In this document: piece by piece, positions 1-4,965 of the stretch | Layout of the letters: every line of letters begins with the position of its first letter | Position numbering within the stretch: the first letter of the stretch is position 1 | NCBI GenBank assembly: GCA_965365655.1 | Contig: CBDUCN010000339.1 | Coordinates: 1-5,431, forward strand | Length of the DNA stretch: 5,431 nt | Reading direction: 5' to 3' | DNA from: JBFHNV01 sp965365655 | Lineage (GTDB): Bacteria > Pseudomonadota > Gammaproteobacteria > HK1 | The notes under the pieces: model-generated | Database searches by the model: none | What the model was told of the DNA's origin: nothing | What the model saw: the letters and a program-made list of their open reading frames with translations, nothing else | Program-made: the position numbers and the translations under genes

Positions 1-70
1 CGCGGCCCAGCGCGCACGCGAGCGTCAGCCCCACCAGGCCGCCGCCCACGACCGCGACGTCGTGCTTCAC
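1..70 (-). CDS. ubiI: FAD-dependent ubiquinone-biosynthesis hydroxylase, N-terminal fragment (probably UbiI/VisC)
   Basis: Only the first 23 codons lie in the window; the gene continues past the left edge. The GTG start (70-68) overlaps the TGA stop of ubiH (69-67) as GTGA, the usual sign of translational coupling, and no strong ribosome-binding site precedes it. The visible peptide begins VKHDVAVVGGGLVGLTLACA, with a GxGxxG dinucleotide-binding motif at residues 9-14, as expected for the FAD-binding Rossmann fold of UbiH/UbiI/UbiF-type monooxygenases. In E. coli the gene after pepP-ubiH is ubiI (visC), which hydroxylates C5 of the ring of octaprenylphenol in aerobic ubiquinone synthesis. The flavoprotein fold is seen in sequence. 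The UbiI name rests on gene order, and another member of the family (such as UbiF or UbiM) cannot be excluded from 23 residues. Confidence 0.72.
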   Translation of the reverse strand, partial: MKHDVAVVGGGLVGLTLACALGR

Positions 71-1269
71 GGCAACAGCCCGCGCACCAGCCGCGGCTGG
101 CGCCCGGCCAGCCCCATCGAGCGGCGCGCGAGCGCGCGCCCGGCCGGCGGCAGCAGATCCAGCGCGAGCAGCCCCGCTGCGCGCAGCGGCGCCGCCAGCG
201 GCAGGCGCACGCTGAACACCCGGGCCAGAGCGTCGGTGAAGCGCACGACGCCGGCATGATCGGCGGCGCGGCGCCGGGCGTAGTCCGCGAGCAACTCCGG
301 CGCCCCGGGGTCCTCGCCGCCGCGCACCGCGTCGGCCACCAGCTCCGCGAGCGTCGCGGCGTCGCGCAGCCCGAGGTTCAGCCCCTGCCCCGCGACCGGG
401 TGCAGCTGGTTCGCCGCGTTGCCGATCAGCACCGCCCGCGGCGCGGTCAGCGTGGACGCACGCACCAGCGTCAGCGGGAACGCGTGGCGCGCGGTGGCCT
501 CGCGCAGCCTGCCCATGCGCGTGCCGAACGCGTCCTGCAGCGCGGCGAGGAAGCCGTCGTCGTCGAGCGCGGCGACGCGCGCGGCCTGCTCCTCGGGAAG
601 ACTCCACACCACGCCGCAACGCCCGTCCGCGAGCGGCAGCAGCGCCACCGGGCCGTCCGGCGTGAAGCGCTCCCACGCGACGGCGTCGTGCGCGCGCTCC
701 GGCACGACGTTGCACACCACCGCGCACTGGCCGTACTCGCGCGTGCGGGCGGTGACGCCGAGCAGGTCGCGAAGCGCCGAGCGCCCGCCGTCCGCGGCCA
801 CCAGCAGCCGCGTGTCGGCCGTGCGCCAGCCGTCCGCGGCCTCGAAGCCCACCCGCAGCGCGTCGCCGGCGGCGCTCGCGTCGCGCACCGCGGCCGGGCG
901 CACCCGGGTCAGCCCCGCGCACGCGTCCAGCGCCGGCTCCAGGGCGCGGGCGATGCTGGCCGCGTCCACGACGTGGCCCAGCGCCGGCACGCCCTGCTCG
1001 TCGGCGCGCAGGCGCACCGCGCCGAAGCAGCCGCGCTGCGACACGTGCACGGTGCGGATCGGACACGCGCGCGCGGCGATGGCCGGCCACACGCCCAGCG
1101 TCTGCAGGATGCGCGCGCTGGACGCCGCCAGCGCGATCGGGCGCGCGTCCGCCGCGACCGCGGCGTCCGGCGGCGCCGCGTCGAGCAGGGTCACCGCGAC
1201 GCCGGCACGGGCCAGCGCCAGCGCCAGGGTGCTGCCCACCGGGCCGCCGCCCGCGATCAGCACCGGCAC
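67..1269 (-). CDS. ubiH: 2-octaprenyl-6-methoxyphenol hydroxylase UbiH
   Basis: FAD monooxygenase of aerobic ubiquinone synthesis, placing the C1 ring hydroxyl; it acts in the Ubi complex near the inner membrane. The 400-residue product is close to the usual length of about 390. Visible landmarks are the N-terminal FAD fold with GGGPVG at 7-12 and acidic D30 ending the second strand; DARPIAL near 41-47; the DG motif (VAADGG) near 157-162; WERFTPDGP near 199-207; and the flavin-binding GNAANQLHP...AGQG...D stretch near 283-303. Asn in place of Asp in GNAA is typical of UbiH. The frame stays open upstream to 1524 inside pepP, but GTG at 1269 puts the Rossmann strand at residue 3, as in E. coli UbiH. 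A TTG at 1305 with AGG about 9 nt upstream is the main alternative start. The gene begins 47 nt after pepP and is coupled to the next hydroxylase. Confidence 0.93.
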   Translation of the reverse strand: MPVLIAGGGPVGSTLALALARAGVAVTLLDAAPPDAAVAADARPIALAASSARILQTLGVWPAIAARACPIRTVHVSQRGCFGAVRLRADEQGVPALGHVVDAASIARALEPALDACAGLTRVRPAAVRDASAAGDALRVGFEAADGWRTADTRLLVAADGGRSALRDLLGVTARTREYGQCAVVCNVVPERAHDAVAWERFTPDGPVALLPLADGRCGVVWSLPEEQAARVAALDDDGFLAALQDAFGTRMGRLREATARHAFPLTLVRASTLTAPRAVLIGNAANQLHPVAGQGLNLGLRDAATLAELVADAVRGGEDPGAPELLADYARRRAADHAGVVRFTDALARVFSVRLPLAAPLRAAGLLALDLLPPAGRALARRSMGLAGRQPRLVRGLLP

Positions 1270-1316
1270 GGGGCCGTGCGGGCTCTCCGCGGGCGGCGCG
1301 CGCAACGTCCCGCGCC

Positions 1317-2627
1317 TCAGGCCGCGCTGCCGACCAGCGCTTCGACCGCGTCGCCGTCCTTCGGCACCGCGGCGGTCAGCACCTCGTGGCCGTCGCGCGT
1401 GACCAGCACGTCGTCCTCGATGCGGATGCCGATGTTGCGGTACGCCTTCGGAACGCCGCGCCCGGAGCCGATGTACAGGCCCGGCTCCACCGTCAGCACC
1501 ATGCCCGGCTCGAGCACCCGCCACTCGCCGCCGATCTTGTAGTCGCCCACGTCATGCACGTCCATGCCCAGCCAGTGGCCGGTGCGGTGCATGTAGAACT
1601 TGCGGTAGTCCTCCTTCTCGATGAGCTTCGGCACCTTGCCCTTCAGCAGGCCCAGCTCGACGAGCCCCTCGGTGATCACCTGCACCGCCGCGTCGTGGGG
1701 CGCGTTCCAGTGGTTGCCGGGCTTCACCGCGTCGATGGCCGCAACCTGTGCCGCCAGCACCACGTCGTAGATCTCGCGCTGCGCCGTCGAGAAGCGCCCG
1801 TTGACCGGGAAGGTGCGCGTGATGTCGGACGCGTAGTAGTCGTACTCGGCGCCGGCGTCGATGAGCAGCAGGTCGCCGTCCTTCAGCGTCGCGCTGTTCT
1901 CCACGTAGTGCAGCACGCACGCGTTGGCGCCGCCGGCGACGATGGACGGGTACGCGGGCGCGCGGCTGCCGCCGCGCATGAACTCGTAGCTGAGCTCGGC
2001 CTCGATCTCGAACTCCGCGAGCCCCGGGCGGCACGCGCGCATCGCGCGCTCGTGGGCCTTCGCGCTGATCGCGACCGCCCGCGACATGGTCTTCACCTCC
2101 TCGCGGGACTTGTACAGGCGCATGTCGTGCAGCACGTGGTCGAGCGCCACGAACTCGCCGGGGCCCGAGGTGCCGGAGCGCGCCTTGCTGCGCAGGCGCT
2201 GCACCCAGTGCATCATGCGCTGGTCGAACTCGGCGTAATAGCCCATCGCGTAGTAGACGGTGTCGCAGCCCTCCATCAGGCCGGGCAGGATGTCGTCCAG
2301 ATCGCCGTACGGGAACGCGTCGTCGGCGCCGTGGATCTCGCACGCGCCTTCGAGCCCCGCGCGCGCGCCGTTCCACTGCTCCATCTCCGGGTTGCGCTCG
2401 CGGCAGAACAGCACGTAGTCGCCCTGATCGCGCCCGGGCTTGAGCACCGCCACCGCCTCCGGCTCGGGGAAGCCCGTGAGGTACACGAAGTCGCTGTCGG
2501 GGCGGTACGGGAACTCCACGTCGCGGTTGCGCTGGCGCACCGGCGCGGTGGGCACGATCGCGATGCTGTCCGGCTCCATCTGGTCCATCAGCGCCTTGCG
2601 CCGGCGCGCGAACTCCTGATTGGTCAC
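1317..2627 (-). CDS. pepP: Xaa-Pro aminopeptidase II (aminopeptidase P, PepP)
   Basis: Cytoplasmic dinuclear manganese peptidase (M24B) that removes an N-terminal residue when proline is second. The 436 residues match the family length (about 440). The N-terminal non-catalytic domain (about 1-170) contains RNRDVEFPYRPDSDFVYLTG at 32-51, and the C-terminal pita-bread domain carries every expected metal ligand: D257 (LLIDAG), D268 (SDITRTFP), H351 (TGHWLG), E381 (VEPGLY) and E404 (IRIEDD). The accessory histidines H240 (LHYVEN) and H358 (VHDVG) are also present, so the enzyme should be active. The start is GTG, with AGGAGT and a 6-nt spacer, and a second AGGAGT lies 9 nt further upstream. It lies between the UPF0149 gene and ubiH, the same order as E. 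coli ygfB-pepP-ubiH-ubiI; the functional reason for linking a peptidase with quinone genes is not evident from the sequence. Confidence 0.97.
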   Translation of the reverse strand: MTNQEFARRRKALMDQMEPDSIAIVPTAPVRQRNRDVEFPYRPDSDFVYLTGFPEPEAVAVLKPGRDQGDYVLFCRERNPEMEQWNGARAGLEGACEIHGADDAFPYGDLDDILPGLMEGCDTVYYAMGYYAEFDQRMMHWVQRLRSKARSGTSGPGEFVALDHVLHDMRLYKSREEVKTMSRAVAISAKAHERAMRACRPGLAEFEIEAELSYEFMRGGSRAPAYPSIVAGGANACVLHYVENSATLKDGDLLLIDAGAEYDYYASDITRTFPVNGRFSTAQREIYDVVLAAQVAAIDAVKPGNHWNAPHDAAVQVITEGLVELGLLKGKVPKLIEKEDYRKFYMHRTGHWLGMDVHDVGDYKIGGEWRVLEPGMVLTVEPGLYIGSGRGVPKAYRNIGIRIEDDVLVTRDGHEVLTAAVPKDGDAVEALVGSAA

Positions 2628-2633
2628 GAAATG

Positions 2634-2648
2634 ACTCCTGGCACTCCT
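2634..2648 (-). promoter_or_regulatory. tandem duplicated Shine-Dalgarno of pepP
   Basis: Read on the minus strand, the pepP leader has two copies of AGGAGT, at 2648-2643 and 2639-2634, nine nucleotides apart within an imperfect tandem repeat. The proximal copy is correctly spaced (6 nt) from the GTG start and decides it; the distal copy is too far to serve that start directly. The duplication is seen directly; any function for the distal copy, such as a ribosome standby site, is inference. Confidence 0.6.
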
Positions 2649-2687
2649 GGAACGGGGAACGCGCGTCGCGTCCCGGGGATCGGCCCG

Positions 2688-2703
2688 CGCGCCTGGCGGC
2701 GCG
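2688..2703. repeat. short GC hairpin in the UPF0149-pepP gap
   Basis: A perfect 6-bp inverted repeat (CGCGCC ... GGCGCG) with a 4-nt loop lies just after the UPF0149 stop codon in the 84-nt gap before pepP. No T-tract follows it on either strand, so it is not a standard intrinsic terminator. It may be a weak pause or mRNA-stability element, or simply chance in GC-rich DNA. Confidence 0.25.
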
Positions 2704-2711
2704 AGGCGCCT

Positions 2712-3260
2712 TCAGTGCAGCCGCGTGCGCCCCACGGCCTGCGTGTCGGCGCGCATCAGCTCCTCGTAGATGAGCATCACGCCCATGCGCACGTACTCCG
2801 CGACCTCCGAGAAGGCTCGCTCGGCGGTGTCGGAATCCTCGTCGTCGGGGTCGATGCGGGTGAACTCCGCGAGGTCCGAGACTACCTCCCGGGCGTCGTC
2901 CGACAGCGACTCGGTGACCCGCCCGCCGCAGGTACCGAGCCCGAACAGGAAGCCGGTGCACCAGTCCGCCAGCGCCGCGCTGCGCTCGGCCAGCCCGGCC
3001 TCGTCGCCGGGCAGCAGCAGCTGCAACGCGAACTCGCCCTCGTCGAAGGCGCGCCGCGAGCTCTCGCCCGCCTCGCGCAGCGCGCGCGCCCACGCGCCGC
3101 CGTGCGGCGCATGCTCGCTGATCACGATTTCCTGCAGCCAGTCGTCCATCCGCACGTCGGCGCGGGTGCACAGCAGGGCGCAGATGGTGCCGTGGAACTC
3201 GGCGGCGCTGAGGTCGGCCTCGGCGCGTTCCAGGGCGTCTCGGCAGGCGGCATAGTCCAC
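2712..3260 (-). CDS. ygfB: UPF0149 (YgfB/YecA-like) family protein
   Basis: Soluble 182-residue member of the UPF0149 family, close in length to E. coli YgfB (about 190). Family-like features are AEFHGTICALL at 20-30, FALQLLLPGDE near 77-87, the central helix DWCTGFLFGLG at 99-109, the acidic stretch DPDDEDSD near 137-144, and the C-terminal helix EYVRMGVMLIYEEL at 155-168, ending in LH as in YgfB. There is no signal peptide or membrane segment. The molecular function is poorly defined; in Pseudomonas a YgfB protein has been linked to regulation of ampDh3 and beta-lactam resistance, which should not be assumed here. The open frame extends upstream to 3518, but that part runs through the divergent promoter region and lacks family similarity. 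GTG at 3260 is therefore chosen, although only a weak CGAG lies before it. It is the first gene of the pepP-ubiH-ubiI operon. Confidence 0.9.
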   Translation of the reverse strand: MDYAACRDALERAEADLSAAEFHGTICALLCTRADVRMDDWLQEIVISEHAPHGGAWARALREAGESSRRAFDEGEFALQLLLPGDEAGLAERSAALADWCTGFLFGLGTCGGRVTESLSDDAREVVSDLAEFTRIDPDDEDSDTAERAFSEVAEYVRMGVMLIYEELMRADTQAVGRTRLH

Positions 3261-3316
3261 TGCGTTACTCGCGAGCCTGTGGGCGTGGGCGCGGGGAAGT
3301 GCGCGCGTCCGGCGGA

Positions 3317-3325
3317 AGATTAGCA
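3317..3325 (-). promoter_or_regulatory. possible extended -10 promoter for the UPF0149-pepP-ubiH operon
   Basis: On the minus strand the sequence TGCTAATCT (3325 to 3317) fits an extended -10: TG, one base, then TAATCT, which keeps the strongly conserved T1, A2 and T6 of TATAAT. No recognisable -35 lies 17 nt upstream; that stretch falls in the loop of the inverted repeat at 3330-3358. Initiation would be near 3310, giving a leader of about 50 nt before the UPF0149 start. The position is sensible but the match is weak. Confidence 0.35.
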
Positions 3326-3329
3326 CCGC

Positions 3330-3358
3330 CCCCGCCGGCCTCACAGCAGCCGGCGGGG
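3330..3358. repeat. perfect 10-bp inverted repeat between the divergent promoters
   Basis: CCCCGCCGGC (3330-3339) and its exact complement GCCGGCGGGG (3349-3358) flank a 9-nt loop. The element sits just upstream of the predicted plus-strand -35 (3373) and of the predicted minus-strand -10 (3322). Arm centres are 19 bp apart, near two helical turns, which would suit a dimeric repressor or activator. As RNA it would be a stable hairpin, but no T-tract follows it on either strand. The symmetry is seen directly; an operator role is inference. Confidence 0.55.
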
Positions 3359-3372
3359 CGCCGGGGCGCCGA

Positions 3373-3401
3373 TTGACCCTCCGCAGGCGTGAACCTACTA
3401 T
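3373..3401 (+). promoter_or_regulatory. sigma70-type promoter of the ZapB-like/zapA operon
   Basis: TTGACC (3373-3378, 5/6 match to TTGACA) is followed after exactly 17 nt by TACTAT (3396-3401, 4/6 match keeping T1, A2, A5 and T6). Transcription should begin about 3407-3410, giving a leader of roughly 125 nt before the coiled-coil gene. The position also argues against the longer version of that gene starting at GTG 3389, because that codon would lie upstream of the transcript start. Confidence 0.62.
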
Positions 3402-3532
3402 TGCCCGCGACATTTGAACGGGTTGCAGGCGGGTCCTGCCATGGTTTCGCAAGTGCAGCCCCCGTCGCGGACCGGTTCCGCCGCCCGGCAGTGCCCGAGC
3501 GGCGCCACGACAGCACACTGGATGCGGAAGCC

Positions 3533-3742
3533 TTGAGCGGACTCGACTTCAGCACCCTGCAAGCGCGCATCGACGAGCTCATCCGCACGCTGGACGAGCT
3601 CGCGGAGGAGAATCGCGCGCTGCGCGACCAGCAGTCGAACCTGATGGCGGAGCGCGCGGCGCTCATCGAGAAATCCGAGCTCGCGCGCTCGCGCGTGGAA
3701 TCGATGATCGCGCGTCTCAAGGCAATGGAGGTCAACACGTGA
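3533..3742 (+). CDS. small coiled-coil protein, ZapB-like (TIGR02449 type)
   Basis: A 69-residue soluble protein that is almost entirely one coiled coil. Leucines recur every seventh residue at 9, 16, 23, 30, 37 and 44; the alternate core positions are I13, L20, N27, Q34, R41 and S48, and the pattern resumes with V55, M58, L62 and M65. It resembles the short family encoded just before zapA in many gammaproteobacteria and likened to the division factor ZapB; a role in Z-ring organisation is inferred from this linkage and shape. The end, with LIEKSELARSRVESMIARLK at 44-63, is typical of that family. No in-frame ATG exists. TTG at 3533 gives the family length, though GGAAG only 2 nt before it is an awkward ribosome site; GTG at 3491 (83 residues) is the alternative. 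The stop overlaps the zapA start. Confidence 0.82.
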   Translation: MSGLDFSTLQARIDELIRTLDELAEENRALRDQQSNLMAERAALIEKSELARSRVESMIARLKAMEVNT

Positions 3743-4056
3743 GCGAGGCGGTCCCGGTCACGATCCTCATCCTGGACAAGGAGTACACCGTCGCCTGCCC
3801 CCCCGAGGAGAAGGAAGGGCTCGAGGAGGCGGCGCGCATCCTGAACGGACGCATGCGCCAGGTGCGTGACAGCGGCAAGGTCATGGGCGCCGAGCGCATG
3901 GCGGTGATGACCGCGCTGAACGTGATTCACGAGTACAACCGCGAGCGCGAGCAGCAGGCGCGCGCGTTCGACGAGGCCAGCGCAACCCTCCAGGCGCTGG
4001 AGAGCCGGATCCAAAGCGCATTCCCTCGACGCGAGCCGGTGCGGGAAGTAGACTGA
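3739..4056 (+). CDS. zapA: cell division protein ZapA
   Basis: Small cytosolic FtsZ-binding protein that crosslinks FtsZ filaments and stabilises the Z ring. The 105 residues match the family length (about 105-110). The N-terminal globular domain reads VTILILDKEYTVACPPEEKE (7-26), then helix AARILNGRMR (31-40) and the hallmark GKVMGAERMAVMTALNV (46-62). The C-terminal helix (about 63-95, rich in E, R and Q, with AFDEASATLQALESRI near 76-91) is the expected tetramerising coiled coil. The GTG start overlaps the TGA of the upstream coiled-coil gene as GTGA, and a strong GGAGGT lies at 3727-3732 with a 6-nt spacer, so the start is firm. The last codons also hold the predicted promoter of the 6S RNA gene, so this stretch appears to serve both protein and promoter. 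Confidence 0.96.
   Translation: MSEAVPVTILILDKEYTVACPPEEKEGLEEAARILNGRMRQVRDSGKVMGAERMAVMTALNVIHEYNREREQQARAFDEASATLQALESRIQSAFPRREPVREVD
4026..4054 (+). promoter_or_regulatory. predicted sigma70 promoter of the 6S RNA, nested in the end of zapA
   Basis: TCGACG (4026-4031, 4/6 match) and TAGACT (4049-4054, 4/6 match keeping T1, A2, A4 and T6) are separated by exactly 17 nt. Initiation about 7-8 nt after the -10 falls at 4061-4063, where the 6S RNA closing stem begins. Both boxes lie inside the zapA reading frame, and the last base of the -10 is the first base of the zapA TGA stop. Confidence 0.62.
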
Positions 4057-4061
4057 CCCGC

Positions 4062-4254
4062 GACGCTTTCTGCAGTGTTCGACCGCGGGTCAATCATCTC
4101 TTGAGCCTAATTACAAACCCAAGGGGACTCAGCCCGTCGCGTTGTTGTGCAGGTCCGCCTCCGTAGCGGAAAGCCTGATACGCGCCGCCAGGTCTCCAGT
4201 TGAACCTACCTGGTTCAAGGGTTACGGCCTGCACCGGCACACGCGGAAGGCGTC
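4062..4254 (+). ncRNA. ssrS: 6S RNA (ssrS)
   Basis: 6S RNA mimics an open promoter, binds the housekeeping RNA polymerase holoenzyme and represses it in stationary phase. It lies between zapA and fau, the standard gammaproteobacterial site, and its length of about 193 nt is near the E. coli 184. The fold can be traced by hand. The closing stem 4062-4073/4243-4254 has 12 pairs, two of them G-U. A second stem is 4085-4091/4226-4232. The central bubble has a 7-bp hairpin in its 3' strand (TTGAACC 4200-4206, GGTTCAA 4212-4218) followed by GGGTTAC. The distal arm is 4123-4129/4191-4197, 4138-4142/4180-4184, 4150-4153/4174-4177 and 4155-4158/4166-4169. GAGCC (4103-4107) in the 5' bubble strand and GGTTCAAGGGTTAC (4212-4225) match conserved E. 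coli segments. The ends are estimates, set by the outer stem and nested promoter. Confidence 0.95.
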
Positions 4255-4298
4255 CCTCATTACTCCCGCCCGGCGCCGCGCCTCCTGCTCGAGGCACA

Positions 4299-4328
4299 TC
4301 GCGGGTCGCCGTGACACCCGACCCGTGA
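4299..4328 (+). promoter_or_regulatory. stem-loop covering the fau start codon
   Basis: Bases 4299-4307 (TCGCGGGTC) can pair with 4320-4328 (GACCCGTGA) over 9 bp, one of them G-U, around a 12-nt loop. The 3' arm contains the whole predicted GTG start of fau (4325-4327). No good Shine-Dalgarno is visible near this start. Pairing is seen in sequence; a role in limiting translation is inference, and in such GC-rich DNA stems of this size can arise by chance. Confidence 0.35.
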
Positions 4329-4930
4329 GCACCGGCGACGCCGACGCGGCGCGCCGCCGGGTGCGCCGCGAGGTGCGCGCCGCGCGCCGCGCTTTGAGCG
4401 CAGCGGAGCGCGCGCGCCGATCCCGCGAGGTGTGCAACGCCCTCGTGCGCAGCGCCGTGCTGCTGCGCGCGCGGCGCCTCGCGGCGGTCTGGCCGAACGA
4501 CGGCGAGGTCGACCTGAGCCCGCTGTTTGTCCGCCTGTGGCGGCGCGGTATCCGCGTACACCTGCCCGTGATCGCCGGACCGCGGCTGTGGTTCGCCCCG
4601 TTCCGCCCCGGCACGCCGCTCACCGACAACCGCTTCGGGATCCCGGAGCCCCGCGTGTCCCGGCGCCTCGCGTGCCCGGCGCTCGCGCTGGACCTGGTGC
4701 TCGTGCCGCTCGTCGCGTTCGACGACTGCGGGCGCCGCGTCGGCATGGGCGGCGGCTACTACGACCGCACCTTCGCCGCACGGCGCTGGCGCCGGGCGCT
4801 GCGGCGCCCGCGGCTGGTGGGCGTCGCCTTCGACTTCCAGCGCCGGGACGCGCTCCCCGGCGCCCCGTGGGACGTGCCGCTGGACGCGGTGGTGACCGAG
4901 GCCGGATACCGCACGCTGCCGCGCCGGTAG
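4325..4930 (+). CDS. fau: 5-formyltetrahydrofolate cyclo-ligase (MTHF synthetase)
   Basis: Cytosolic ATP-dependent enzyme (EC 6.3.3.2) converting 5-formyl-THF to 5,10-methenyl-THF, so returning stored or inhibitory folate to the one-carbon pool. The 201 residues fit the family (E. coli YgfA/Fau about 180), with a slightly longer arginine-rich N-terminus. Seen in order are an RxxxRxxRRALS-like first helix (about 14-25), WPNDGEVD (56-63), the strand RVHLPVI (77-83), DNRFGIPEP (101-109), DLVLVPLVAFD (123-133), the glycine-rich nucleotide-binding signature GRRVGMGGGYYDRT (136-149), and WDVPLDAVVTE (182-192). The frame is open back into 6S RNA, so the start must lie after 4254; GTG 4325 is the first plausible one and GTG 4361 would cut into the first helix. 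No convincing ribosome site is seen. The gene follows ssrS, as in E. coli, where ssrS and ygfA are co-transcribed. Confidence 0.93.
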   Translation: MSTGDADAARRRVRREVRAARRALSAAERARRSREVCNALVRSAVLLRARRLAAVWPNDGEVDLSPLFVRLWRRGIRVHLPVIAGPRLWFAPFRPGTPLTDNRFGIPEPRVSRRLACPALALDLVLVPLVAFDDCGRRVGMGGGYYDRTFAARRWRRALRRPRLVGVAFDFQRRDALPGAPWDVPLDAVVTEAGYRTLPRR

Positions 4931-4965
4931 ACTGCCGCGCCCGCGACGCAACCCGAGGGAGCACG

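Noticed and set aside
1270..1524. N-terminal extension of ubiH into pepP
   Set aside because: The extra 85 residues overlap the pepP 3' coding region in another frame and would bury the Rossmann FAD motif far from the N-terminus; GTG 1269 restores the family layout.
256..1542. Long plus-strand open frames opposite ubiH (256-1542 and 419-1402)
   Set aside because: Both are shadows: ubiH on the minus strand has all its family motifs, while these translate to arginine/alanine-rich sequence without recognisable domains.
1386..3323. A 645-codon plus-strand open frame opposite pepP and the UPF0149 gene
   Set aside because: It is antisense to two well-recognised genes and its translation is low-complexity (rich in H, V, A, R), as expected from the complement of GC-rich coding DNA. 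It crosses the pepP-UPF0149 gap without any protein family feature.
3330..3358. The 10-bp inverted repeat as an intrinsic terminator
   Set aside because: No T-tract follows on either strand, and it lies upstream of both divergent operons rather than after a gene.
3261..3518. N-terminal extension of the UPF0149 protein to 3518
   Set aside because: The added 86 residues cross the palindrome and the divergent promoter and overlap the plus-strand leader; the family begins near the GTG at 3260.
3389..3532. Extended form of the coiled-coil protein from GTG 3389
   Set aside because: The codon lies inside the predicted promoter, upstream of the expected transcript start, and the added residues are not coiled-coil or family-like.
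4280..4295. GCCTC...GAGGC hairpin between 6S RNA and fau as a terminator
   Set aside because: The stem is only 5 bp with a 6-nt loop and has no following T-tract, so read-through into fau is more likely.
4142..4324. N-terminal extension of fau to 4142
   Set aside because: This stretch is mostly 6S RNA, whose paired stems explain the sequence; the translated residues match nothing in the cyclo-ligase family.
4094..4951. Minus-strand open frame of 285 codons opposite 6S RNA and fau
   Set aside because: It is antisense to a structured RNA and a recognised enzyme gene, has low-complexity translation, and shows no ribosome site or family motif.
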